From: Mercurialis annua
Lineage: Eukaryota > Streptophyta > Magnoliopsida > Malpighiales > Euphorbiaceae
Direction of reading: 5' to 3'
DNA: 64,000 nt
Assembly (NCBI RefSeq): GCF_937616625.2
Contig: NC_065576.1
Span: 21,478,001 to 21,542,000, forward strand
Shown: positions 1-11,314 of the stretch, piece by piece
Numbering within the stretch: position 1 is the first letter of the stretch
Layout: each line of letters opens with the position of its first letter
Position numbers and translations under genes: made by a program
Notes under the pieces: model-generated
Told to the model about the DNA's origin: nothing
The model's database searches: none
Seen by the model: the letters and a program-made list of their open reading frames with translations, nothing else

Positions 1-959
1 TTATCCTATAGATAAAACCTAACTTGAATAAGTTTTTAAAAACATTAGGGGCTAAATTATAAATTTGCCAAATTGGTATATTAATCAAAATTTAATATAA
101 TTATCCCAGTAATTATAACTTCAGTTGTAAAATAATTATCGTTTACACTTTACTAGTTTATAAATCAATTCCTAATTTAAAAGTTTAAGTTTAAAACAAT
201 AACAATAGATAACACAACTCGAAGGATTCAAACGATTTAAAGTAAAATATTTGATGACCATATTAGCCAATTGGCCATATTCCTCATGTAACATTAATAA
301 ATTCCCGCCAACCATTCCAATTGAATGATTCAATTTAACCATGTAAAACCATAATCTTTAAGCAACAACCATAATCAAATCTCAACCATAAGCTTAACAC
401 CTAAACCTATAGCATGATTCCTATTGTTTAATCACAACAATCAACCTTATAACATAACCTAATTAACAAGAAAAATGTCAAGAACAAGCTACTGTAACAT
501 GGTAATTCACGGCGAATCGAAACGGTATCAACAACGACAATCTCCATTCTACTCAATATAGGTTACAAGGAAACGATCAAGGGTAGTCGAATCAAAATCA
601 AAAGATCAGCAGAAAATAAGCAACAACACGGTGAAATTAAAACGGCGATAAACAGAGTAATTTTTACGTACCTTTATCGATTCTAATACGTGAGATTCGA
701 AGAGATCGTTGAGTCGATGTGAATCGTCGAAGAACAATCAAATTATATCTAAAACAATAAGCTAATAATCAAGAATCGTATTTTTACGATATCGAAACAA
801 TAAAAGAAAGTTAGAGGATTACTTACTGAAACTTGATCGAATGGAAAGGAATGATGAAGGTTATGATTTCTGAGATTGAAAGGAAAGGATGGCGGCTGAG
901 GCTTGTAAAAGATAATGAAAATTTAGGTTTAGAAAAAAGTAAACGTGAAGCAGTACACA

Positions 960-967
960 TTATATAA
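960..967 (-). promoter_or_regulatory. TATA-like box in family A 3' LTR
   Basis: The minus strand reads TTATATAA here, about 340 bp into the LTR. The same box at the same offset in the other LTR (4190-4197) supports a U3 promoter. The palindrome array lies between the LTR start and this box. The transcription start is not proven. Confidence 0.45.
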
Positions 968-979
968 GGAGGGAAAGAA

Positions 980-1136
980 GCTGAAGGCTGAGGCACGTGC
1001 TTCAGCTAAAACATAAGGCTCTCGTTCGAGACCTTACTAATTATCAAAGGGTCTTGTTCGAGACCCTTGTGTCTCGAACGAGACCTTACCCTTTTTACTC
1101 AGGGTCTCGTTCGAGATCCTTGTGTCTCGAACGTGA
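980..1136. repeat. Palindrome array, family A 3' LTR
   Basis: Consecutive inverted repeats: arms AGCTGAAG/CTTCAGCT (980-1007), then several GGGTCTCG/CGAGACCC and GTCTCG/CGAGAC hairpins with TT or AA loops. The spacing is short and the stems are mostly perfect. The array lies in U3, upstream of the TATA-like box on the minus strand. No protein is implied. Confidence 0.8.
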
Positions 1137-1421
1137 CCAACCATATATATATATATATATTTATTTAAAAAAAATTAAACAAACCTAATTAAGATTTGAA
1201 CCAACCCAACCTTACTCGAACCACAATCGAAACACCAAAATCAAAAACGATCCGAATTTGTACCGAAAACTCATCGAAATTTTTTAGAAATTTTACGGGT
1301 ATTACATTCTCCCCAACTTAATAAAAATTTGCACATGAATTTAACCACAAACAAATAAACATAACAACACACCAAGTACATAAACAATCAACTAAATTAC
1401 ATAAGTAATGATACACGTACC

Positions 1422-2830
1422 TCAAGGAAAGTGGAAGGGATAACGTTACCGCATATCGGAATCCGTCTCCCAAGTGCACTCCTCAACAGAATGATTTCGC
1501 CACAGAACTTTGACCATCGGAATCTCCTTGTTTCGTAACCTACGTACTTGCGTATCGACAATCTCAAATGGCTGTTCCTCATAGGACAGCTCCTGGTCAA
1601 TCTCAACGCTCTGAGGCACAATCACATGTGAAGGATCTGAGATGCACTTTCTCAGCATAGAAACATGAAATACAGGATGCACTAAAGACATGTCAGGCGG
1701 CATAACCAGACGATAAGCCACAGTTCCAATCCTCTCTGAAATCTCATAAGGACCAACGTACCTCGGTGCCAATTTCCCCTTGACACCAAAACGAACCACG
1801 CCTTTTGTAGGCGAAACTTGAAGAAACACAAAGTCTCCCACCTGAAACTCGATGTCTTTTCTCTTCGGATCAGCATAACTCTTATACCGACTAAAAGCTG
1901 TCTCTAACCTATGTTTTATCAACTGTACCTTCTCTGAGGTAACCTGAATAATCTCAGCACCAAACAACTTCCGCTCGCCGACCTCTTCCCAGCAGATAGG
2001 AGATCGACACTTCCGTCCGTACAATGCCTCATAACGTGCCATCTCAATGCTCGCATGATAACTATTGTTGTTGGAAAACTCAATCAACGACAAATGAGTA
2101 TCCCAGCTACCATGAAAATCAAGAATGCACATCCTGAGCATATCCTCCAATATCTGAATAGTCCTCTCAAAATGACCATCAATCTGAGGATGAAAAGCTG
2201 TACTGAAGTCCAAACGAGAACCCAAGGACTCCTGTAACGCTTTCCAGAACCTCGAAGTGAAAACAGAACCTCTGTCTGAAACAATCCAAACCGGTACACC
2301 ATGCAAACTGACAATCCTGTCGATGTACAACTGAATCAACTTCGAAGCAGGATACGGAACCTTGATCGGAAGGAAATGAGCTAACTTGGTCATACAGTCA
2401 ACTATCACCCAGATGGAGTCGTACCCCTGTCGAGTGGTAAACCAACCACAAATCCATGGCAATCCTCTCCCACTTCCACTCTGGAATAGGTAGTGGCTGT
2501 AGATAGACAGAAGGTCTCTGATGTTCAAGCTTCACTTGCTGGCAAATCAGACACTTGGAAACGTACTCTACAACATCCTTCTTTATTCCGTTCCACTAAT
2601 GCGTACCCTTGAGGTCATGGTACATCTTGGTAGATCCCGGATGAACACTGTAAGCTGACCTATGTGCTTTCTCCAGAATCTGGTCTCTCAAACCATCCAA
2701 ATCTGGAACGCACAGTCTAGAAGCAAACCTGAGAACTCCGTCAACAAAAACAAACTCGGAATCCTGTCTTGATGGATCTCATCCGTAATCCGTTTCAATT
2801 GTGGATCCTCAGCTTGTAAAGCTTTAATGA
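1422..2830 (-). pseudogene. Broken integrase plus chromodomain, Ty3/gypsy (Tekay/Del-like)
   Basis: The order on the minus strand is: end of the RNase H-integrase linker, HHCC zinc-binding region (about 2760-2540), DDE core, then C-terminal domain with a chromodomain-like tail. The longest open stretch is 2528-1446 (360 codons). In it the second acidic residue (IVSDRG, residue 85) and the glutamate (FERTIQ, residue 121) keep the D-35-E spacing. The first aspartate (AMD) lies upstream in another frame. Breaks seen: a frameshift near 2770, an in-frame TAG in the zinc-binding region, two frameshifts around 2440-2465, and a TAA after DMR at about 1446 that cuts off the last residues before the natural stop at about 1422. 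The tail motif VKVLWRNHSVEE is typical of Tekay/Del chromodomains, which target chromatin. No RT or gag remains, so it is not functional. Confidence 0.9.
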
Positions 2831-4216
2831 AACCCTAAACCATAATTCGAGTAATTTATTAAACAATTTAATTTAACCCAAGTTAAAATCCATATCAGTG
2901 AGTTTGCCGATTTACTAAAAACTACCAAGCTTCTTCCCACTTGTTGGGCGACCACAGTCTAACCCAAACAAAAACTTTATTAAATTATAAACCCGAATTT
3001 ATAAATTAAAATATTTAATAAATAATTATCTATTATAAAATAGAATTCAATATCTTGCAATTCAAGTAACCTAGTTACAACCAAAATTTAACCATTTTAA
3101 GTTTATAAAAGTATAGGGACTAAACTGTACTTTAGCCATTTTCATTTTCAAAACAAATTTAATTACTCATTTTCAATTTACTAAATTATAAAACAAACAA
3201 CAATCCAAAAGTTATCCTATAGATAAAACTTAACTTGACTAATTTTTAGAAACTTTAGGGGCTAAATTGTAAATTAGCCAAATTGGTATATTAATAAAAA
3301 TTTAATATAATTACCCGAGTAATTATTACTTAAGTTGTAAAATAATTATCGTTTACACTTTACTAGGTTATAAATCAATTCCTAATTGAAAAGTTTAAGT
3401 TTAAAACAATAACAATAGATAACACAACTTGAGGGATTCAAACGATTTAAAGTAAAACATTTGGTGGCCATATTAGCCAATTGGCCATCTTCCTCATGTA
3501 ACATCAACAAATTCCCGCCAACCATTCCAATTGAATGATTCAATTTAACCCTATAAAACCATAATCTTTAAGCAACAACCATAATCAAATCTCAATCATA
3601 TGCTTAACACCTAATTATAGCATGATTCCTATTGTTTAATCACAACAATCAACCTTATTCTATAACCTAATTTACAAAAAAATGTCAAGAAAAAGCTACT
3701 GTAACTTGGCAATTCACGGCGAATCGAGACGGTATCAACAACGACGAATAATCATGACTTAATAATTCAATCTCCATTGTACTCAATATAGGTTACAAGG
3801 ATACGATCAAAGGCAGCCGAATCAAAATCAAAAGATCGGCAGAAAATAATCAAGCACACGGCGAAATCGAAACGGCGATAAACGGAGTAATCTTTACATA
3901 CCTTTATCGATTCTAATACGTGAGATTCGAAGAGATTGTTGAGTCGAGTTGAATCATCAAAAACTAATCAAATTATATCTAAAACAATAAGCTAGAAATC
4001 AAGAACCGTATTTTGACGATATCGAAACAATAAAAGAACGTTAAAAGATTATTTACTGAAACTTGATCGAATGGAAAGGAATGATGAAGGTCATGATTTC
4101 TGAGATTAAAAGGAAAGGATGGCGGCTGAGGTTTGTAAAAGATAATGAACATTTAGGTTTAGGAACAAGGAAACGTGAAGCAGTACACGTTATATAAGGG
4201 GGTAAAGAAGATGAAG

Positions 4217-4392
4217 GCTGAGGCACGTTCGTGCCTCAGCAAAAATTTAAGGGTCTCGTTCGAGACCCTTGAGTCTCGAATGAGACCTTACTAATTATCA
4301 AAGTGTCTCGTTCGAGACCCTTGTGTCTCGAACGAGGCCTTATCCTTTTTACTCAGGGTCTCGTTCGAGACCCTTGTGTTTCGGACGAGACC
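4217..4392. repeat. Palindrome array, family A 5' LTR
   Basis: Counterpart of 980-1136. It opens with a 10-bp stem (GCTGAGGCAC / GTGCCTCAGC) followed by repeated GGGTCTCG-TT-CGAGACCC and GTCTCG-AA-CGAGAC type hairpins. Some units have single mismatches (TTTCGGACGAGA). Confidence 0.8.
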
Positions 4393-4394
4393 AA

Positions 4395-4396
<2 letters not shown>

Positions 4397-4443
<47 letters not shown>
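4397..4443. repeat. (AT)n microsatellite
   Basis: About 23 uninterrupted AT units. The same site in the other LTR (1143-1160) has about 9, so the tract changed length after insertion. Confidence 0.95.
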
Positions 4444-4448
<5 letters not shown>

Positions 4449-4563
4449 TATTTGAACCAACCCAACCTTACTCAAACCACAATCGAAACACCAAAACAAA
4501 AAATGATCCGAATTTGTACCGAAAACACATCGGAAAATTTTAAAAATTTTACGGGGTATTACA

Positions 4564-7500
4564 GTATATTATGGGTTATTCAAAAACTTGTGTCCTATAT
4601 TCTATTAGAAGAAGACCAAACTATGATTTATCATATGTTTTGCGTATACATCATCTATTCATGCTTTTAGATTTGTAAAATTAGTATTAAATAATTATGT
4701 TTATAATTTTAGTATTCATCAAATTGTTCTTGTAGAAGACCAATTATGTTATGATTTATTATGTGATTTGCATATACAACATTAAATTGTTCTTTTAAAT
4801 TTTTAATACCTCAATACTTGCACAAATAGATATCTCTGATAATTATGATTACCATCAGTACTATGATATTGTTATTACTTAAGATGAATATTTATAATTT
4901 TGATAACATCAGATAACCGGTAATAATTTATAATATTATTTCTTTAAATATCAACATTATATTTGAGTATAATCTTAAATTTAATTTCGACTGTTAATCC
5001 TTATTATAATATTTGGGTCCCTTAAATTTATTAGTTCTTCATAATTAGTTTGGTTCTTTTGATTGGTTGATTCTTTTGAATAATAAAAAGGATATTGATT
5101 AAAACAAAACTTCGAATATCATTTTGATTTCTAAATTAGTAATCAGTTAGTATTATTTTATAAATAAAAATAATATTAGTGATTCGATCTTAAATTGATT
5201 ATTATATATTGAAATGACATTTAATTAATCTTTTCAATCGAATAATTACCTGGGTAATTATCGTTTTCAAAAATTATGGCTTGTTGCGCCATTTTGGATA
5301 AAGGTACGTTTTAACTTTTAAAACGTCTTCGTAACTTATTTTAGATAAGTATTTGGTTGTAGTTTGGGTTATTTAAGGTTCAAGCTATTGAGTTCCGTTT
5401 TAAATTTTTATTATTATTTTTTCAAAGTGGTTTCTCTAATTATAAACTATGGTTTATAATTGGATATAAATATATTTATTTTATCAAAGTTAGTTTTGGA
5501 ATTATAAATTTTGGTTTATGTTTTTGATAAAATATTTTGTACCGGGTTAGACTTGTGTCACCCGACATGTGAGGTAGTTTGGTAGTTTTCGATAACTCGG
5601 CTAACCCACTATTTGAGAAAATTGATTTAAGTTGTTAATTAATTAATATTTCTGAAACGGATTTTAAAACGGGAACTCAATAGACTTGACTTATTATTTA
5701 TTTGAGTATTGTGTTACTCGATGTGTTTTGACTCGGGTTATGTAATTAATTGGCCATTATGCTTTGGCTATATTTGTGCTTGACTTGGCTTTGTGCTAGT
5801 ATTATGTAATGTCTAGTACTCTCTATAGTTAGAGGTTGATTTTAATATTGGTTTTATCATGTCTTAAACTCGTCGACTTCTAGTGCTTCGGAGTCAAATC
5901 AAGTTTTGTGGCTTGCCAGGTTTTCACGTGGATTAGCAAGCAGTGAGTTTGTAGTGTTATTTACCGCTTTATTAAGCACCGCAATTTATTTTAGTATTAT
6001 AAAAGTTTTCGAATTGTTTTAAGCGATTATGGATCTGGATTGGACCGAGATACTCGATAGGCTTGTATCGAGACTGTGTGCACCGGTAAGTACTCTGGGA
6101 TCGACAGACTAATGTCTTGCTTACGCTGGTATATGACGAGAATTTGTTCCCGTCCACTTTGGATTTTTCATTATGCTATGTCATACTTACGCTGGGATCA
6201 TTTTCAATACTGTTTTTCCATAATCTAATATATATTAGTATAAAAGGATTTGTTTTAAGGGTTTTAAAACTTAATAAATTTAAATAGTATTATGAACGCA
6301 TCTCAGTATATCTGACCCCTTTTGTTTCTCCATTTTTCAGGTTTATTATTTTGAGCGAGTCTGCTGATCTCCGAATCTTTATTCCTCAGAGGTTTATTTT
6401 ATTTTATTAAATTGTCAAACTACTTTTAGACCGCAGTAGTAAACTAGAAGTCTATATTATTCTAGTATGTTTGTCGGATTTGTCGGACTGGCTTTATTTT
6501 ATGCTTTGACATTATTATTGTTTAACTCTAGTTATTTTATTTGATGGAAGTACTTATGTTTAATCTGTTAGTTTAAGTTGTAGTCTCGGTTGCCCCCGAG
6601 CATTGGATTTTCTGCAGGTTTATATGATTGGTGGTTTTCCACAAGGCTTTCTACGGGTTTTGGTACAACCATACCCATACCCTAGCGCCGGTCGCGATCC
6701 ATGAAATTGGGTCGTGACAAACTTGGTATCAGAGCTTTGGTTTCAAACCAAGTCCATTTGCATGCTATGTATTTACTCTGTTAAGTTGTTGTTGAGTCAT
6801 AGGTACTACTCCGGAATTTGGATTCATGTCTTATCTTTTGAAATGTCATCTTATAATTTTTAAAACGCTCTACCTACACCGATAGGATTGCGTCGAGTCA
6901 TTCATTAGTTATGCCTTGATTTGATGCTTTTGTTTTATTATATTGATGTTATTTCACTTAGGTGATTTAATTGCTTTTGATTTCTCGGGAAATCTTATGT
7001 TGGTAATTTTCTTTATGTCATACTTGAGTATGATGTTATTTCCCTTATCTTGATGATGTTACTTTTCACTTGGGTGATATAATTTGGCTGTTATGTCTTT
7101 AATGATGTTGTTGACGTTAAACTATTTGTGAGTATTTCTGGTTTTGTCCTTGAGCTTTGATTTGTAAAAATTAATATTTTGTCAGGCTTTGATATTATTT
7201 TGGGTTTAAATTATTTTTGACCGAGAAATCTTTTTCACGTTTTGTGAATTACGTTGTTGGCCACGTATTGGTTTTAAATTACCTTAGAAAGATTTTTTTA
7301 CCCAACTGGTGTTTTGACGCAAAAAATCAAAATGGTAATCTGGACACGACATCTTAAAAAAATATTTTCACTATTTTTCCAGAGAAAATGAAATCCGTAT
7401 ATTTCAAAATTTTATATTTGATTAAGGATTGAAAAGGGTTGTTCTTTTAAAATAAAATAAATTTCTCCAATTCTTAAAACTTGAATGTTACGTCTAGTTT

Positions 7501-7726
7501 TGGCGTTTTCAAGGTAATTGTTTTGAAATAAAATTATTTCGGTAATGTGGTACCATGTTGATGATTTAACATTACTTTTGTAATTTTACCACATTTTGGT
7601 TGTCAACACGTTGGTGTTGTTGGTATTATGCTCATTTTGCTAGTTTTTGACTAAGCTTGTGTTTCTGAAAAGATTTTTAAAGAATAATTGTTTTCTCTCT
7701 TGGGAGATGTTTTGATGTTGTCATTT
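4564..7726 (+). mobile_element. Family C retrotransposon, partial: LTR 3' part and start of internal region
   Basis: 4564-6719 is the 3' part of a plus-strand family C LTR. Its last about 1.3 kb matches the reverse complement of the solo LTR at 35509-38761, including the end motif around the phrase GTCGCGATCCATG and TCGTGACA at 6712-6719. An acceptor-like TTTTTCAGGT is at about 6336-6345. The primer-binding site and about 1 kb of internal sequence follow, resembling the PBS side of the element at 47383-57880 read in reverse. At 7727 a family D LTR interrupts it. 4564-5300 is AT-rich with an imperfect duplicated segment (about 4605-4655 and 4732-4782) and no gene. The LTR start lies beyond the family A insertion, outside the window. 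Confidence 0.75.
6724..6735 (+). other. Primer-binding site (initiator Met tRNA)
   Basis: TGGTATCAGAGC, four bases after the LTR end TGACA. It is complementary to the 3' end of plant initiator methionine tRNA, the usual primer for Ty3/gypsy and copia reverse transcription. Confidence 0.9.
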
Positions 7727-8460
7727 TGTCACGACCCAAAAAATCGAGGGCCGAGACCGGCGCTAGAGAACGGGAGTGGTAGCTCCAGAACCCGTAGCAA
7801 GCCTAAATTCACTATAAATTTTTCGCAATTCAAACATAAAACGTTTTTAGAAAACTTCTTTAAACGAGATATCAAAATATAATTTTTTTTAAACCGATAC
7901 AAAACGATTCATTGAAACCAGGGTCTTACAAAGCGATATCTCATATCTAGCACTGCCCTGTTTCAATTCATAACCAGCACCAATTCCACTCATGGCAATT
8001 GGTAAAGAAATTAAACAGTAAAAACATAGTTTTATAAAACCATGTATATATATTTTAAAAACCAGAGTTAACAGCTCAATCTCGTTTGATATAGACAATC
8101 AAAATAAACTAACGTATACTGACTACTGCAGCTCTATGGATTGAAGCGTACTTCAATACATGCTTCACATATTGCAGACTTCCGGAACAAGAATGGAAGT
8201 CCATCTCCTCAAAATACTATCACTTGAAATAAAACAATGTTGGGAGGTCAGACAACTCTGAGTGAGTTTACACGTTACTAATGGCGTTATGTAAAATAAC
8301 ATAGCATTTAAAAAAAACAAAACATATATATAGAACATAATATATATATATATCAAGTATTGGATCCGATTGAAACCTTAATCTTAAACTCATACTCTTT
8401 CCTATCCATATGCTACTCGTATCGGATCCATTCATATTGTACCAAATCATTTTAATCCAA

Positions 8461-8644
8461 GTGGTACGGTCCCGAGATAGTTCGACCGAGTTACCACTAC
8501 CACGTGACATTGTCCCGAAATAATTCAACCGAGTTACTCATGCCACTGCTTAATCCCATGGTGTGAGTCCCGAGATAGTTCAACCGAGTTACTCACTAGA
8601 TACATGTCTCGAGATCCTAGATCCACCGAATTACCTCGTATCTA
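8461..8644 (-). other. Stem-loop cassette, family D LTR
   Basis: Four units, each with a conserved core (on the minus strand AACTCGGT...CTCGGGAC) inside a different stem: GTGGTA/TACCAC, GTGACAT/ATGCCAC (one mismatch), GTGAGT/ACTCAC, TAGATAC/GTATCTA. The order on the minus strand matches that of the plus-strand cassette at 41151-41334. Confidence 0.85.
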
Positions 8645-10093
8645 CAAAACATTATCCTCCTTCCATTTCATAATCACAAACATGATAATCATGTAACGAG
8701 CTCATATCAAGCATTTTCAAATACAAACATCCATCGACACTAATTCTATTACTGACCCGGACACTGGTGATGACACAGCCTATAAACGCCCAGTAGGTAG
8801 CTCATTTCCTCGGATCACTATACTAGTTTTATTATATAAAGAATAAACATTCAATGAAAATAACAAACATTATAAATAATAATACTTAATGCGATGCAAT
8901 TGTAATAATAATCATAAAATAAATATCTTTTATCAATAATACACAAAAGTAATTTGTAAACTCACCACTTGCTAACCAAAATTTTCGAGAATTCGTAAAG
9001 CGGTATCGCATTAATCATATTCTGGGTCTCGTTGGTGGTCATCTCGCCGGGTCAACGAAAATCCGATTATCGCACTAATTAATAAAAATCTAACTAGAAT
9101 TACTTATCAAAAAATTAATTTTCTAGCAAACTTCGGCTATCGAAACCGCTTATTTAAAATAGCCCATACTAAAACCCAATTGGACATTTCCATAGTTCGT
9201 AACATCGTCTACGATTTTCATTTAGATTCAAACTTCATTCGACGTCTTTAAAGTTTCCAAAATTTTCCTCAAAGATAGCTCTTTAAATTTTTCCTAATTA
9301 TTTCGTGTTTTTGGACCATCTTTGAGCTACTAAAATTGTCAATTAAAGTGGTCCAAATTCGAAATAAAATCTCGTCTAAAATTTTCGTTTAGATCTCGGA
9401 CTGAAACAAGCACCTGAAGGTGTCGGAAATCAGTCTTGAAGCTGGTACCTCAAATCTGGAAATTAAAGCTGTTAAAAACAGCCTTCTAACGCTGCTGTTT
9501 CACAAAGCGGAACAGGGTAACTATAGCGGATATTTTCCAAAACAAATTTGACATTCATTAACTTCACACTTCCATCTACAATATCCATGAAGATTTCAAC
9601 TAATTCCGACTTACCATTTGTTCACAATTTAATTCCAAAGTTGCCCCTTTTATTATGTTTTAACACTTAGTTTATTTTTCTAACTTATATTTCCTGTTTT
9701 GACTTAACTTCTGACATCGATAACTTTTAATCCGACTTAACAACACCACGTTTATTTTTCTTAAATCTCATATATGCAACACCATCTATATACTTCATTC
9801 ATTTTTGTGTTAAAATTAGTACGGTTCGTGGTTCGTTCTTATAGGCGAAGTAGCCTTCACAACTTGATCCATTTAATTTCCAGATTTTAACTTAACTATG
9901 TCACTGCCTATTTCAATCATCTCAACCCAATTTAATCAGTCAAATCCTAATCTGACTATCATATTTCATTCTTCGTATACCCCTTACGATACACTACTCA
10001 AACCTTTTCGGAAATCATCGCTCAAAGTCGTCGAAACATGGTCGGAAAAGAGCCCCTTGGGCTGTTCTACAATCCCTATTTGGCCACAACCCA

Positions 10094-10323
10094 GCTCTAC
10101 TATAGAGCAGGGCTGGCCTCGCTCAAGAGCATGTCTTCTGCTCTTGAGAGCAGATTGATCTGCTCTTACGAGCAGAATTTACATCTACTCATTAGAGCAG
10201 ATGTATTCTGCTTGTGAAAGCAGAATAATTCTGCTTTCATGAACAGAATATGTTTCTGCTCTTGCGAGCAGAATATGTTTCTGCTCTTGCGAGCAGAAAC
10301 TGTTCTGCTCGTTGGAGCAGAAC
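10094..10323. repeat. Palindrome array TCTGCTC/GAGCAGA, family D LTR
   Basis: About nine adjacent hairpins, mostly with TCTGCTC/GAGCAGA arms and 4-nt loops. Variants keep pairing, such as CATCTACTC/GAGCAGATG (one mismatch) and GTTCTGCTC/GAGCAGAAC. By position it lies downstream of the TATA-like box, in the likely transcribed leader. Confidence 0.85.
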
Positions 10324-11314
10324 ACGGCATCGAGCTCCTCGTTTCTTTACTCCGTTCATCACAATATAACATATACTCAAGACCATCAATAAATCCTCAT
10401 CAGAAATTACTCAAAATCACAAAAATCTTAGCCCTCAAACTCAGCTTTTAACATTAAAACACAAACAGAAATTTTCCAGACTTTAATCTCAATAACCACC
10501 ATAAAAAAACACCATATAATTCAGAATTAAAGATGTTACCTTGTTCCTTTGTGCGTTAGCTCCGTAACTGAGCTTGAATCATCGAATTTGGTAGTCGGAT
10601 CATGGAGTTATTGATGCCGCTGTGGTGAGAGCTCAAAAGGAAGATGATGTTGATGATGCCTACGGTGGAAATGAAGAAGAAAGTTGGGGTTTTGGCTTTT
10701 TAATATCTGATTTTGGATTGCTATAGAAATGAAGAGGTAGAGGGATTATGTGTCATTTTCTTAATGAATATGTGGGGAAAAAGTCTATTTAAGTGCTTGA
10801 GCTTTGCACCTCTTATATCTTAATCCCGCAATTCTTTATTTCTCAAATTTTATCTCAATTTGGTTTTGTAATTAAACGGAACCTTGATGATTATTATTTA
10901 TCGATAAATAATAGATTTTGTCGTATTATTTATTTATATGGGTCCAAATAATTTATCGATATCGTTTTTCTTTTCCGGTAGTCAAATTCCGTTTAATTAA
11001 AATCCTTTCGTCCAATTTCTATAAAATTTAATCTTAGCTTCTTAATTTTTATTTTACAAACTTTATCGTAAAATTTATTAGTTCGGAACTTACCATTTAT
11101 TTTATTTTAATTTATTTAGTTTTCTTTAGTCCCGTTAAATTCAAATTTATCAAATAATAATTTTATTTAAATTATTATTTTACGATAATTTTACTAGACT
11201 CACTTTGGTGTATTTTCTTATTTCTGGAACTTAATTCTGATATCCCCAATTAAATTCTCACACTTATGCCTCGTGGCATCTCACTTGGCACCTCTAAAAG
11301 TACGGGGTATTACA

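Larger units (their letters stand above)
1..1306 (-). repeat. 3' LTR of family A, truncated by window edge
   Basis: Matches 3212-4563 over its visible length. Its 5' end (1306 on the minus strand) is TGTAATACCC and lies directly after the purine tract of the element. It includes a TATA-like box, a hairpin array and a short (AT)n run at 1143-1160. The corresponding (AT)n run in the other LTR is far longer. Confidence 0.85.
1..4563 (-). mobile_element. Family A: internally deleted Ty3/gypsy chromovirus, cut by window start
   Basis: Two direct repeats (1-1306 and about 2833-4563) flank about 1.5 kb holding an integrase remnant on the minus strand. Read on that strand, both repeats begin TGTAATACCC. 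The copy at 1306 is preceded by a purine tract (TTGGGGAGAA), as expected for a 3' LTR. The 5' LTR runs straight into late pol near 2830 without its own 3' end, a primer-binding site, gag, protease, RT or RNase H, so one large deletion joined LTR to integrase. The LTR copies differ at many positions, so this is not a very recent insertion. The element appears to sit inside the family C LTR that resumes at 4564. The other flank lies outside the window, so the target duplication cannot be checked. Confidence 0.85.
2833..4563 (-). repeat. 5' LTR of family A, 3' end deleted
   Basis: Starts TGTAATACCCCGT at 4563 on the minus strand and aligns with 1-1306 from about 3212. The part from 2833 to 3211 corresponds to LTR beyond the window start. 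The usual TCGTGACA end and tRNA-primer site are missing. The join to integrase sequence is at about 2830. Confidence 0.8.
7727..11314 (-). repeat. Family D 3' LTR (3588 bp)
   Basis: Minus-strand ends are TGTAATACCCCGT (11314) and GGGTCGTGACA (7727). Order from the 5' end: TATA-like TTAAATA (10786-10792), CT-rich leader, donor-like AAGGTAACAT near 10538, palindrome array (10094-10323), stem-loop cassette (8461-8644), acceptor-like TTTCAAG near 8230, and the U5 end. The hairpin found in other LTRs as CCTATTG/CAATAGG is here mutated (about 8780-8800). Confidence 0.85.

Noticed and set aside
1..4563. An intact, mobile chromovirus
   Set aside because: Frameshifts, stops and loss of gag to RNase H and of the PBS make it inactive.
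6724..6735. tRNA-like match at the primer-binding sites
   Set aside because: Only about 12 bases match the tRNA 3' end and are placed four bases after an LTR. There is no tRNA gene body.
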